Shown here: in pieces, positions 25,529 to 35,372 of the stretch
Layout of the letters: every line of letters starts with the position of its first letter
Numbering within the stretch: the stretch's first letter is position 1
Assembly (NCBI GenBank): GCA_036752905.1
Contig: DAIORT010000001.1
Location: 372,001 to 436,000 of the forward strand
Direction of reading: 5' to 3'
From: UBA4877 sp002399345
Lineage (GTDB): Bacteria > Bacillota > Thermoanaerobacteria > Thermoanaerobacterales > UBA4877
Length of the DNA stretch: 64,000 bases
Made by a program: the position numbers and the translations under genes
The notes under the pieces: model-generated
Databases searched by the model: none
Told to the model about the DNA's origin: nothing
Seen by the model: only the letters and a program-made list of their open reading frames with translations

Positions 25529-27124
25529 TTAACGTTCTTTTGTTCCTTTCCTCAATATTTTTCCGGATTTTTTGCCTGTATGAGTTCCGTTTTCTGCAGT
25601 TAATACACCATTCACAAACACTTTTAAAATACCTCTGCATGCGGCTTTTGGTGAGTTGTAATCCGGAGTGTCCTTAATGTCTTCAAAGTTCAGCAGAACT
25701 AAATCAGCCCACATACCTTCTTTAATAAGCCCTCTATCGGGTAATCCAATTCGTGATGCGGGCAAGCCTGTCATCTTATAAATAGCGGTTTCCAATGGGA
25801 ATAGTCTTCTGTCTCTGCAATAATGTGAAATAACTCTGGGAAATGTTCCATACCATCTGGGATGCGGTAACCCTGGATAATCCAGGGAAGCTGCATATCC
25901 ATCGGAACCAATCATAGTAAAACGCTGAGACATAATATACTCAATATCTTCCTCACACATACCGTAATTCACTTCGTTGACTCTTCCTTTTTCTTCTACA
26001 ATCAAATCAAAACATGCATCTGCGGGATCTACTCCCCTGATCTCTGCAATCTCGGCAATTGATTTTCCTATGGTCCAAGCATTCTTTTCACTTTCGGCAT
26101 AGGATACAAAAATATCCCCCCATCTCCCAACATGACTTGCATTGCTCTCCGCTTTAAGTTTTTCCCGGATCTCGGGAGTCTGGAGTCTTTGAAGCATTTT
26201 CTCCATTCCTCCTTCAAAACCCCAAAGAGGAACATTGCTGTCCATGGTTGTAGAAGATGCGTTATACGGGTATTGGTCAGCAGTAACATCAAGTCCATCC
26301 CGTCTTGCCTTTTCAATCATTGCAACGGTTGTTTTACAATCAAGCTCCCAATGAGTTTTCCTTATAATCTTATGATGGGATATCTCCAAGGGCACACCTG
26401 CACGCTTACAGACCTCAAGGGCTTCTTTTACAGCCTCTACAGTCTTTGTAGCTTCATCGCGCATATGGGTAGCATAAAACCCCCCATATCGTTTCAATTC
26501 CTTGACCAACTCCGCCATTTCATCCACATCAGAGTAACATCCCGGAGGATAAATTAATCCACTGGACATGCCATAGGCACCATCGTCCATAGCCTGTCTA
26601 AGCAACTGAATCATTTCCTCCATTTCCTTTTCAGTGGGTTTTCTATTTTCAAATCCTATAACGGCCAACCGTATGGTACCCTGACCTACCAGAGTTCCAA
26701 AATTGGTGCTTGTACCTTTATCCTCCAATATTCCTAAATACTCCGAGAGTCTCTGCCAATTGTATTCCAAATGCCCTGCATAATCTTTGAGCAGCTTTAC
26801 TTTGTCAGGGTTCACAGGTGCAGGAGAAATTCCACAATTACCGCCTAATTCTGTTGTAACGCCCTGCAGAATTCTGCTTTCCGCCAAGGGATAATCAAAC
26901 AAAGTATTGTCACTGTGACAATGTATATCTATGAATCCAGGCACAAGATACTGATCCTCAGCATCCACGGTCTCCTTTGCACAAGATTTATTAAGAATGC
27001 CAACACTTGCTATTTTTCCATCTTTGATGCCAACGTCTCCCCGAAACCAGTGTGCATTAGTACCATCAATAATTCTGGCATTTTTAATAATTAAATCATA
27101 CTCAAAATCATCGCTCACTTTCAA
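25529..27124 (-). CDS. N-acyl-D-amino-acid deacylase (D-aminoacylase family amidohydrolase)
   Basis: A 531-residue zinc amidohydrolase that removes acyl groups from N-acyl-D-amino acids. The metal site is visible as GFIDIHCHSDNTLFD (HxH, about residue 67), the ligand cysteine in LGGNCGISPAP, histidines in YATHMRDE and LEISHHKI, and the catalytic Asp in MIGSDGYA. The C-terminal DLVLLNFEDIKD and VFVNG with the final beta-sandwich strands complete the fold. It is the last gene of a four-gene minus-strand operon (permease, P1 peptidase, DppA, deacylase), with 50 bases to DppA. The neighbours suggest uptake and breakdown of D-amino-acid-containing peptides or wall fragments. A dipeptidase or a dihydropyrimidinase-like role is less likely. 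Confidence 0.9.
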   Translation of the reverse strand: MKVSDDFEYDLIIKNARIIDGTNAHWFRGDVGIKDGKIASVGILNKSCAKETVDAEDQYLVPGFIDIHCHSDNTLFDYPLAESRILQGVTTELGGNCGISPAPVNPDKVKLLKDYAGHLEYNWQRLSEYLGILEDKGTSTNFGTLVGQGTIRLAVIGFENRKPTEKEMEEMIQLLRQAMDDGAYGMSSGLIYPPGCYSDVDEMAELVKELKRYGGFYATHMRDEATKTVEAVKEALEVCKRAGVPLEISHHKIIRKTHWELDCKTTVAMIEKARRDGLDVTADQYPYNASSTTMDSNVPLWGFEGGMEKMLQRLQTPEIREKLKAESNASHVGRWGDIFVSYAESEKNAWTIGKSIAEIAEIRGVDPADACFDLIVEEKGRVNEVNYGMCEEDIEYIMSQRFTMIGSDGYAASLDYPGLPHPRWYGTFPRVISHYCRDRRLFPLETAIYKMTGLPASRIGLPDRGLIKEGMWADLVLLNFEDIKDTPDYNSPKAACRGILKVFVNGVLTAENGTHTGKKSGKILRKGTKER

Positions 27125-27174
27125 ATGCCCCCTCCTTTTTATGTCATATACGGGTCATAACAGTTAGCCCAATT

Positions 27175-27972
27175 TTATATCCCGGTCATAAACATATGTG
27201 CCACGCTTAATTCCCGAGGCGTTTTTGCTATATATCTAACTGTATTGCTGTCCATTTGCTTAGCTCCTGGATACCATGATGCTCTTCTTGCATTTTGATG
27301 TTCTTTAAAATTAATTACCAAATCATATTCTTTTTTAATTGACATCAATCCTATTTTAGCTTCTAATGATTCTCCAACGCCCTCTTCAATTTCTTCTATA
27401 GCTTCTTTAGGGTGAATATTCCATGAGGCATTACCAATTCCCTTCTTTGTTACCACTGTATAAATCTTAGGTTGACTTTTTTTTGCAAGTCGGCATATCC
27501 CTTCATCTCCTGATATAAATATGGAAGGAACCTTATGGGCTGTTGCCCAAAGTGAATTTAATAAAAATTCCGAGGCTAATTCTCCATTGATTGTTATCCA
27601 ATTGAATAAATTATGCTCAATGGTATGAGCAAGAGAGCTGGTATCACTCCCCTCTGGAGAATGATACCCAATGTAAACAGCCGCATCAAAGCTTTCATCT
27701 AATCCACCCATCATGGATGCCGGAGAAGTCATCCAGCCCCGGATTAACTGCACGCCTTCGGGCAACATCTCTATATCTATATTTAAAGCATCTCCATGCC
27801 CATCTTTAACAACAACCTTGTACCCGAGTCTCATGGCTGCTCTACATGCTGCTGCAACCTCCAGCGTCATTTGCTTGCAAGCTGCTTCATATCCCTGACC
27901 GCCATACCTTGTTTCGCACCAACTGGTAACACCAGTCACACCCTCTATATCGGCGCTGATAAATATTTTCAT
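27175..27972 (-). CDS. dppA: D-aminopeptidase DppA (M55 family)
   Basis: A 265-residue zinc D-aminopeptidase of the DppA family, which forms decameric rings and releases N-terminal D-residues such as D-Ala and Gly. The start MKIFISADIEGVTGV has the conserved D-x-E metal motif (about residues 8-10), KDGHGDALNIDIE provides the next His/Asp, and YIGYHSPEGS then LAHTIEHNLFNWITINGELASEF supply the remaining His/Glu and the conserved N/G block. Length matches the family. It lies 14 bases downstream of the P1 peptidase gene and 50 bases before the deacylase gene, in one operon. Known DppA proteins act on D-amino-acid peptides, which fits the deacylase next door. Confidence 0.93.
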   Translation of the reverse strand: MKIFISADIEGVTGVTSWCETRYGGQGYEAACKQMTLEVAAACRAAMRLGYKVVVKDGHGDALNIDIEMLPEGVQLIRGWMTSPASMMGGLDESFDAAVYIGYHSPEGSDTSSLAHTIEHNLFNWITINGELASEFLLNSLWATAHKVPSIFISGDEGICRLAKKSQPKIYTVVTKKGIGNASWNIHPKEAIEEIEEGVGESLEAKIGLMSIKKEYDLVINFKEHQNARRASWYPGAKQMDSNTVRYIAKTPRELSVAHMFMTGI

Positions 27973-27986
27973 CTTATCTCCCGATT

Positions 27987-29015
27987 CTATAAAAATTCTC
28001 TTAAACCAAATACCTCATTACCCCTGATGCCTTTTACAGTTTCCGCATGATAGATCGAGCTGATTATAGCTTCTTCTACCACTTCTGCAGTTGCCTCAAA
28101 AACTTTGTCCATAGCATCGTCATGGAACATTTTAGTTTCAATTATATTTTTTTTACTGTAATGTGGCACTATATTAGTGTTAGAAAAAGCAATAGCAATA
28201 TCTCCACTACCGTTTCCAATGAACGAACCCGTCCTGCTCAAAGCTACTGTGGCTCGTTTTGACACCCGCTTTAATTGTCTTTCATTAAGTGGTATATCTG
28301 TTGCTATTATTATAATAGTCGATCCCTTTTCAACTTTACTTTTCGGTGCTTTATTCTCTGTATCAATTCTTCTGCCATCTATCATCAAATTTCCGGGCAT
28401 TCCAAAATTAGACATCAAAATGGCTCCGATTGTATAACCTTTACCATCACAAGGTACAAGTCGTGAAGCCGATCCAATTCCGCCTTTTACGCCAAGGCAG
28501 CACATGCCGGTACCTGCCCCAACCGCGCCTTCTTCAAACACATCTCCACAATTTTCCAAAGCTTTAAGTACATTTTCTTCCGTAACGTGCATTCCCCTGA
28601 TGTCATTCAGTTCACCGTCATTGCACTCTGTGACAAGGCAATTTACAGTACTTGTGGTCGTCCCTATATCCTCGTTATCCTTGAGCATATATTTTGTTAA
28701 TGCATTAATGGCTGTTCCTACGCCAAATGTATTTGTCATTATAATTGGTGTTTCAATATTTCCCAACTCTTCAATTTGAACCAAGCCGACACTTTTGCCA
28801 AATCCATTTATTATAGAAGCTCCAGCCATTACTTTGTTTCTGAAAAGATTGCCTGTATGGGGTAAAATGGCTGTGACTCCCGTATGGATATCCTTCTCCT
28901 CATTCTTTAAGGTTACTTGTCCTACCTTTACATTAGGAACATCAGTAATTAGATTCCTTCCACCTTTTTTAAACTTACTGCGAATGCTTATTTCACAATT
29001 TCTAGGTAAACCCAT
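27987..29015 (-). CDS. P1-family aminopeptidase (DmpA/BapA-like)
   Basis: A 342-residue member of the P1/DmpA family. These are N-terminal nucleophile-type aminopeptidases that cleave themselves in front of a serine and act on L-, D- or beta-amino-acid peptides. Typical blocks are ITDVPNVKVGQVTL at the N-terminus, GVTAILPHTGNLF, FGKSVGLVQIEELG with PIIMTNTFGVGTA, GMCCLGVKGGIGSASRLV, and the late GSFIGNGSGDIAIAFSN, which contains the likely processing Gly-Ser. It has a short spacer of 3 bases to the permease gene upstream, so it is co-transcribed. Its grouping with DppA and D-aminoacylase points to D-peptide use. Substrate preference (D- or beta-peptides) cannot be fixed from sequence. Confidence 0.88.
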   Translation of the reverse strand: MGLPRNCEISIRSKFKKGGRNLITDVPNVKVGQVTLKNEEKDIHTGVTAILPHTGNLFRNKVMAGASIINGFGKSVGLVQIEELGNIETPIIMTNTFGVGTAINALTKYMLKDNEDIGTTTSTVNCLVTECNDGELNDIRGMHVTEENVLKALENCGDVFEEGAVGAGTGMCCLGVKGGIGSASRLVPCDGKGYTIGAILMSNFGMPGNLMIDGRRIDTENKAPKSKVEKGSTIIIIATDIPLNERQLKRVSKRATVALSRTGSFIGNGSGDIAIAFSNTNIVPHYSKKNIIETKMFHDDAMDKVFEATAEVVEEAIISSIYHAETVKGIRGNEVFGLREFL

Positions 29016-29018
29016 TTC

Positions 29019-30416
29019 TTAAACCTCCCTGTTTACATTATTTTCCGATTTCAACTTCCTATCGAATATTAAATAAACAACAGCGCCGGCTGCCGGTACT
29101 ATCAAACCAATTAAAGCTGTAACAGGATCCTCCATTAAATTGTTAATCATCAATCCTGCAAACAAAGCAATGCTGATAATAACTGTAACAGGATATCCCC
29201 AGGCTTTATAAGGCCTCTCAAGATTTGGGAATTTTTTTCTGTATACAATGACGGCAATTACGCCTAATAAGTTGAATATCATCCCGGTAAACACTACTAA
29301 AGAAGTTAATTGATCTAAATCCCGTAAAAGCACTAAAATACTTGCGATAATTGCCTGCCCAACCAATGATGTCGTAGGAACATTATATTTAGGATGTAAC
29401 TTACCATAGCTCTTAAAAAAATGTCCTTCCTTTGCCATGGCATAATAGTTACGGGGAAAAGAAATAATCATTCCATTTAAAGAACTAAACATAGCTATTA
29501 GCATGGTTACAAGCACCAAGCTACCGCCAATGTTGCCGAAAATACTTTTTGCTGCTTCTGTTCCTATATATAGATTCCCGCTTTTGATCATGCGTACAAT
29601 TTGCCCATATGGAACAACCTTATATATCGCAAAATAGAATAATGTATAAAGCACGGTAACAGCACCTATCCCAATAAGTAAAGCTTTTGGCAAATTCCTA
29701 GCTGGATCCTTCATTTCTTCAGCAAGAGAATTTAAGTTGGTCCAGCCTTCATAAGCCCATAGGGTAGCTACTACTGCGAAAGAAATCATACTAATTATTT
29801 TACTAAAGCTGACATCTGCACCACCGGCAGGAATCAAGCTTAAATCAGGACTTTGCTTACCAAACAGGAGTGCCCCAATGATAATTGCTATGATAGGAAT
29901 TAATTTTGCGATCATCGCGGCATTCTGCAATATTGTCCCTTGTTTAATTCCCAATGAATTATATGCTGTCAAACCTACGATTAATGCTATGGCGATTATC
30001 TTTATTGTCATATCTGATAATGGCATATAACCTCTAAATGCGGTTGGCATTGCAATAGCCACTGCTGCAATTGATCCTGCGCCACTGAGCAGCCAGCTTG
30101 TGAAACCAAACATATAACCTACAATAGGATGATAGGCTTCATCCAAATAAACGACCAGGCCACCAGATTTAGGGCAGGATGATCCTAATTCGGCAAAGCA
30201 TAACCCTCCCAGCAGGGACACAATCCCTCCAATTATCCAGCATAGCAGGGATAGGCCCAAACTCATTTGCGTTCGTTCCAATACGTATGAACCTAAATAA
30301 AAAATACCTGAACCGATCATAATTCCGCCAATGATGCTCACGCCGCCAAAAACACCAATTTCATTTTTAAATCCCGTTTTACTAGTCGTCATGTCTACTT
30401 TTTTTTGGGGACCCAT
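29019..30416 (-). CDS. APC-superfamily amino acid permease
   Basis: A 465-residue membrane protein with about 12 hydrophobic segments. The first helix carries GGVSIIGGIMIGSGIFYLGSYV, the unwound GSGIF motif of APC transporters, and helix 6-like VATLWAYEGWTNLNSLAEEM is typical of LAT/amino acid exchangers. The last part (EDPVTALIGLIVPAAGAVVYLIF) is a membrane end with a charged tail. It is the first gene of the operon with three D-amino-acid or peptide hydrolases, so it probably imports or exchanges amino acids or small acyl-amino acids for them. A TGCTATAAT extended -10 sequence lies upstream on the minus strand at 30600-30608. The substrate is inferred only from neighbours. Confidence 0.9.
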   Translation of the reverse strand: MGPQKKVDMTTSKTGFKNEIGVFGGVSIIGGIMIGSGIFYLGSYVLERTQMSLGLSLLCWIIGGIVSLLGGLCFAELGSSCPKSGGLVVYLDEAYHPIVGYMFGFTSWLLSGAGSIAAVAIAMPTAFRGYMPLSDMTIKIIAIALIVGLTAYNSLGIKQGTILQNAAMIAKLIPIIAIIIGALLFGKQSPDLSLIPAGGADVSFSKIISMISFAVVATLWAYEGWTNLNSLAEEMKDPARNLPKALLIGIGAVTVLYTLFYFAIYKVVPYGQIVRMIKSGNLYIGTEAAKSIFGNIGGSLVLVTMLIAMFSSLNGMIISFPRNYYAMAKEGHFFKSYGKLHPKYNVPTTSLVGQAIIASILVLLRDLDQLTSLVVFTGMIFNLLGVIAVIVYRKKFPNLERPYKAWGYPVTVIISIALFAGLMINNLMEDPVTALIGLIVPAAGAVVYLIFDRKLKSENNVNREV

Positions 30417-30599
30417 AACCTTCCTCCTTTAATATTTTTTTATGTATATTTATATAATGCTAAAGCGAAATCAATACCAATTTGCAGCCGTCTAAAAAAA
30501 CTACTATTTGTTTTGTTATTTATAAAATAAGTTTATTTTAATCCAATCAAGACTTATTAAAACTCATTCATATATAAGTAAATGTAAGTTATAAAATTT

Positions 30600-30710
30600 A
30601 TTATAGCACAAAATCAGATCTACCGACCATATATAATTGACAAGCCTCTTAAGATATAAGCCAATTTATATCATTATTTTTGATCACTACTCTTTTTATT
30701 TTGGTATAAT
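30600..30710. promoter_or_regulatory. Divergent promoters of the permease operon and the serine hydrolase
   Basis: In the 336-base divergent gap, the minus strand has an extended -10 (TGCTATAAT, with TATAAT at 30600-30605) facing the permease. The plus strand has TTGATC (30680-30685) and an extended -10 TTGGTATAAT (TATAAT at 30705-30710) facing the hydrolase, spaced 19 bases. The remainder of the gap is AT-rich without other features. Confidence 0.55.
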
Positions 30711-30761
30711 AATTGCAGTACTTTAACATTAATAATTATTAATTAGGAGGTATTGATCCGT

Positions 30762-32237
30762 ATGAAGGATATGAATAGTATAAACAAACTAATTAAGCAG
30801 GAAATGGATTACTGGGATGTACCGGGGTTATCTTTAAGCATTATAAAAAAAGACTGCGAGCCTTATATTAAATCCTTTGGTTGGAGAGATAAAGAAAACC
30901 AATTAAAAGTAACAGACACTACACTTTTTGGTATAGCCTCCTGTTCAAAAGCCATGACTTCCGCAATAATTGCTATGTTGGTAGGCGAGGGTAAACTGGA
31001 CTATGACGTCCCCATTATAAATTATGTTCCGGATTTTAAAATGATGGATGAGAAAGCAACAAAAGAAATGACACTCCGGGATATGTTATGCCACAGGACA
31101 GGTCTTGGCGGACATGATGCTATATGGCCGGTACCAAAAACATTAAAAGAATTCTCTGAGGTTTTTCCATATCTTCAGCCTAATGCTCCATTTAGAAGCA
31201 AGCCTCAATACAGCAACATAATTTATGCCATAATAGGTTACATAGCAGAAAGCATAACCGGCAGATCATGGACTGACATAATGAAAAATTATTTGTTTGA
31301 ACCGTTAGGTATGACCTTAGCTAATTGCAGTGCAAAATCCCTTACTGATTCCGGCAATTTTGCTCATCCATATCAGGTATTGGACGGCGTACTTACCAAA
31401 CTTAAAGTATGGAATGTTGATGTGGTTGCTCCGGCTGCATCCGTTAATTGTACGGCAATAGATATGAGCAAATGGCTTGCCTTCCTAGTCAATAAAGGGC
31501 AAACAATCAATGGAGCTCAATTAATTCCTAAAGAAATTTTTGAAACCATGACCACTAAGCAAGTAGATTTCCCGGATTATCTTAACACTGCAGAAGCATA
31601 TCCCACAGATGGATATGCAATGGGATGGAAAACCGGTAAATACAGAGGAAAGTCAATCATCAGACATACGGGTAAAATCGAAGGATATAGCTGTATACAA
31701 GCCTTTATGCCGGATGATGGCATAGGAATCTCAGTCATGCTTAACCTGCATTCACCTACCGTATCCATTATGCATACGGTCCTTTACACTTTAATCGATT
31801 ATCTGTTGGATCTCTCGCCGATTGATTGGGCCCACCAATTCAGAAGTGATAAAAAACCTACAGCAGAAGATTACAAAGACTGTCAAGTTGACGTATTTCA
31901 TTCCATTTATCCCGATGCTATACCGTATGAAATGCCATCTAGCCAACTGATGGAAGCATACAAAACGCACTCATATGAAGGCACATATTACAATCCCGGA
32001 TATGGTATTTTAACAATAGTACATAAGGATGATAATCTATATATGAAATACCGGGATATGTTTTTACCTCTAAAACCTTATTGGTCGGGTAACTTCAGAA
32101 TTGACAATGTAAAAGAGGATACTCTCACCATGTCCATTCCTTTAAGTTTTATTTGCGATGAAGAACACAAAAGCACCGGTTTAAGGGTTAAGTTTGAACC
32201 TAGCATTGATGATATCGTATTTCTTAAGAAGAACTAA
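30762..32237 (+). CDS. Beta-lactamase-fold serine hydrolase (class C/AmpC-like family)
   Basis: A 491-residue serine hydrolase of the penicillin-binding-protein/class C beta-lactamase family. The nucleophile motif SCSK (S60-K63) is in GIASCSKAMTSAII, the YxN motif is in PQYSNIIYAIIGY, and the third motif reads HTG in IRHTGKIEGYS. The C-terminal part (about residues 390-491, EGTYYNPGYGILTIV, DMFLPLKPYWSGNFR) is a small added beta domain common in this group. There is no signal peptide, so it is probably cytoplasmic and may act on D-amino-acid peptides or esters. It diverges from the D-amino-acid operon, which supports that role. The ATG at 30762 follows AGGAGG at 11 bases; a TTG at 30753 lies too close to it. 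A decayed copy of its 3' end lies at 37.5-37.8 kb. Confidence 0.88.
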   Translation: MKDMNSINKLIKQEMDYWDVPGLSLSIIKKDCEPYIKSFGWRDKENQLKVTDTTLFGIASCSKAMTSAIIAMLVGEGKLDYDVPIINYVPDFKMMDEKATKEMTLRDMLCHRTGLGGHDAIWPVPKTLKEFSEVFPYLQPNAPFRSKPQYSNIIYAIIGYIAESITGRSWTDIMKNYLFEPLGMTLANCSAKSLTDSGNFAHPYQVLDGVLTKLKVWNVDVVAPAASVNCTAIDMSKWLAFLVNKGQTINGAQLIPKEIFETMTTKQVDFPDYLNTAEAYPTDGYAMGWKTGKYRGKSIIRHTGKIEGYSCIQAFMPDDGIGISVMLNLHSPTVSIMHTVLYTLIDYLLDLSPIDWAHQFRSDKKPTAEDYKDCQVDVFHSIYPDAIPYEMPSSQLMEAYKTHSYEGTYYNPGYGILTIVHKDDNLYMKYRDMFLPLKPYWSGNFRIDNVKEDTLTMSIPLSFICDEEHKSTGLRVKFEPSIDDIVFLKKN

Positions 32238-32406
32238 GCTTTCTCTTTCCATAAACTGGGCACCTTTTTTCTTAATCTAAGTACCCAACGGCCGCGCTTT
32301 GTGGATACATAAAGTTAGAGTATTTTATGTATCTTTCAAATATATGATATTCTTCAAGCCTACATGTAAGCTCATTATATGAGCAACACTATCTTTCTAC
32401 TTCAGT

Positions 32407-32453
32407 GAGTAAATCACACCGAATCCTTGCGTGATTTACTCATTTATTTTTTT
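32407..32453 (+). terminator. Intrinsic terminator after the serine hydrolase
   Basis: An 11-bp perfect stem (GAGTAAATCAC at 32407-32417 with its complement at 32431-32441) and a T-rich tract to 32453. It lies about 170 bases after the hydrolase stop and 50 bases before the ABC transporter ATG. It could also attenuate that operon if transcription starts upstream of it. Confidence 0.8.
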
Positions 32454-32502
32454 GTTTAAAGAAATACAATATATCTATCATAGCAAAAAGGAGATATATT
32501 AA

Positions 32503-33252
32503 ATGACTACTTTATTAGAAGCAAAAGCAGTAACAAAAATATATAAAAAATCACATCATCCAAGTTTAAACAAGGTATCCTTTAATATTTCCAAGGGTGA
32601 ATTTATAGGCATTATGGGAGCATCTGGATCCGGAAAGACAACCTTACTTAATGTCCTTTCTACTATTGATACACCTACAAGCGGAGATATATTGATTAAC
32701 GGTATCAACTTGAAAGAACTTAGTGATACAGGCGCTGCTGATTTTCGCAAAGATAATTTAGGATTTATCTTTCAAGAATATTTTTTGCTTGACAGCCTTA
32801 CTATCCGTGAAAATATATCGGTTCCTCTTACACTTCAAAAGTTGTCACCTCTTGAAATTGAGGGTATGGTACAAGATTTAGCTGAAGAATTTGGTATAGT
32901 AGAGCAACTCGGCAAATATCCGAGCGAACTATCTGGAGGTCAACAACAAAGAGCATCAGCGGCCAGAGCCATTGTAAAACATCCGGCTATTTTATTTGCG
33001 GATGAGCCTACGGGAGCTTTGGATTCGAATTCAGCTACAGAACTACTTAATGCTCTGCAGAAGGCTAACCAAGAGCTGCACACCACCATATTAATGGTTA
33101 CTCACGATGCTTACGCAGCAAGTTTCGCCAATCGTATTCTAATTTTTAAAGATGGTCGTATCATCAATGCACTGCTTAAGAGCACCAACAGTAGACGCGA
33201 TTTTTATGAATCAATCGTCACGGAAGTAACAAAACTGGATACCAAAAGATAG
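32503..33252 (+). CDS. ABC transporter ATP-binding protein (BceA/FtsE-like)
   Basis: A 249-residue ATPase of the MacB/BceA group. Walker A is GASGSGKTT, the Q-loop is in IFQEYFLLDSLTIRENI, the signature reads LSGGQQQRASAARA, and Walker B is ILFADEPTGALDS, followed by the switch His in MVTHDAYAASF. It pairs with the large permease gene 13 bases downstream. In Firmicutes such modules export or release peptide antibiotics such as bacitracin from the membrane and also relay signals to a neighbouring sensor kinase. A kinase and regulator follow here. The antibiotic or lipid substrate cannot be told from sequence. Confidence 0.93.
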   Translation: MTTLLEAKAVTKIYKKSHHPSLNKVSFNISKGEFIGIMGASGSGKTTLLNVLSTIDTPTSGDILINGINLKELSDTGAADFRKDNLGFIFQEYFLLDSLTIRENISVPLTLQKLSPLEIEGMVQDLAEEFGIVEQLGKYPSELSGGQQQRASAARAIVKHPAILFADEPTGALDSNSATELLNALQKANQELHTTILMVTHDAYAASFANRILIFKDGRIINALLKSTNSRRDFYESIVTEVTKLDTKR

Positions 33253-33265
33253 GAAGGGGTAAATT

Positions 33266-35274
33266 ATGAATACTTTTTCTATAGCGTTAAAGAATTTAAA
33301 AGACAATTTCTCATTATACACATTTTATCTGACGTCCGTTTCCCTGGTTATTGCTGTTTTTTTCGCATTTACATCTTTTTCTATGAATAATGTCATGCTT
33401 GAAAAAATATCAGGAGATAGTCGGGTAGAATCTATGTGCAAAGTTGTATCAGTGTTTTTAATGGCATTTGTAATTTTCTATATGTCATATTCTAATCGTT
33501 TCTTTTTAAGACGCCGTACAAGAGAACTTGGGATTTACGCATTATTAGGTTATAGAAAGTCGGCAATACTCTCGCTACTGATAGTTGAAAATATATTAAT
33601 ATACAGCTGCGCACTCTTTTTCGGCCTGGCCGTTGGAGCTGTTTTTCACAAGGGCATTGTATATGGAATAACAGTTCTTTTGGATCTGTCCATAGATAAT
33701 TCAAAAATACTTCTATTTAATCCTGACGCAGTCATAATTACTATTGGCTTTATTATATTGGTAATTTTAGCAATAACTTTATCCAATGCTCATTTTCTTT
33801 TTAAATCTTCTCTTATGGATTTAGTGCAATTTGATAAAAGTGCAGAAGAAAGGATAAAGTTTAGAAAGGTGCCCGCACTACTCGGTTTTATTTTGACTTT
33901 ATCGGATTACGTGCTGGCACTGGATATATTTAGGGGTTCTGATTCACTTTGGATAACCGTTGGTTTTTATCAAACAGGATTGTTGACTTTTATATTAAAT
34001 GTACTGGGCATTATACTTTTTATCACTTTTTTTCTTCCCTTTGCCGTTCAGAAGAGCAAGCAAAACAAGAAAACTTTTTACACTGAGACAAATATCATAA
34101 ATACACCTAATTTTATTTATCGTATTCGCTCAAATTCAAAAGTATTGATAATACTAACACTCCTATCGGCTACAACATTGACCATATCAAGCGTAATGGC
34201 ATTAACACTTTATTATCCAATTGCTGCCGTATCACGGATAGCTCCCTCCGAATTGGAGTTTAGAGTTAAAGACAATAATCAAATAAATGATGTAAAAAAG
34301 CTTATTAGTCAATATGCAGCAAATAATTCAGTAACTTACACCCAAACAGATATTTGTAAATTGACCTCATCAGCTAAAAAGCTTCCTATGGAGTATAATA
34401 TTGGAACATCTAAAAGAAACTCTGATAATGAAAATGTATCTAGGACTGCAGGCTTTGAATGTATCTCATATTCACAATACATTTCTCTTTTACATGTGCA
34501 AGGAAGAGATCATAATATAAATCAAATGCATAAATTGCGCGGTGATGAGTGTATCCTAGTAAAATATCAACCTAATGACAGTGGTAGCAACGAAACCGCA
34601 GCATTTATCCTTTGGAAATCGATGGTAATAAAATATTGTTTACGGTAAAAGAAACTACACTCAACAATCCTATTTCTTTTGCAAACAGCGTAGGAACACT
34701 GATTGTAAGTGATAATGCTTATAAACAAATAAAATCTGGTTCATCACCAAAAAAACGAATTTTAAGCATAAACGGAAAAACAATTAAAAACAATGAACAA
34801 CTGTTTAACAAAATGAACAATCTATTGGGTAACGGTTCATATTTGCAAGGACATACTCATAGAATAAATGATTTAATATCAGCAAACAGTTCCACTTTCC
34901 TACTGATTGGATTCCTGCTTGTTTTATTTTTCATTGCAACTGGAAGTATTATATATTTTAATAATATTTCAGCTATCTCTGACTCAAAAGCAGATTACAA
35001 AATACTCAGCAGGATGGGATATTCAGATAGAAAAATAAAGGAAATTATCAGAAAACAGATTGCAATCTCTTTCAGTATTCCCTTATCTTTTGGTTTAATA
35101 GATTGCCTGTTTGCTACAATTGTTTATAAAATCGGGCTTATGCAGAATTTACTTGGAAACGCAATCACCTTGTACGTTCCCACACTGGTTGCTACAGTTC
35201 TAACTTCACTTATATATTTAGTTTATTACTATGTTACAGTTCGTGCTTGCTATAAAAAGATATTCGAACAATGA
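33266..35274 (+). pseudogene. BceB/FtsX-like ABC permease, frameshifted
   Basis: BceB-type permeases have about 640-660 residues with ten membrane helices and a large extracellular domain before helix 8. Here that length is split into two frames. The first (33266-34648) carries about seven helices and most of the extracellular domain. The second picks up within the window 34595-34625 (LEIDGNKILFTVKETTL) and continues with three helices to the stop at 35274. Adding one base to the TTT near 34609 would give a single frame, so one base seems missing. Sequencing error and true inactivation are both possible; the rest is well preserved, and ATPase, kinase and regulator are intact. The ATG at 33266 follows GGAAGGGG. 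Confidence 0.8.
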
Positions 35275-35372
35275 TCTCAGCCACGCTGTTCCTTTCCCAG
35301 AGCAGCTTGGTATCCTTCATTTCTTGGTAAATGAATGATATAATTTAGAAAAGCTACAAAAGGAAGAATGAA

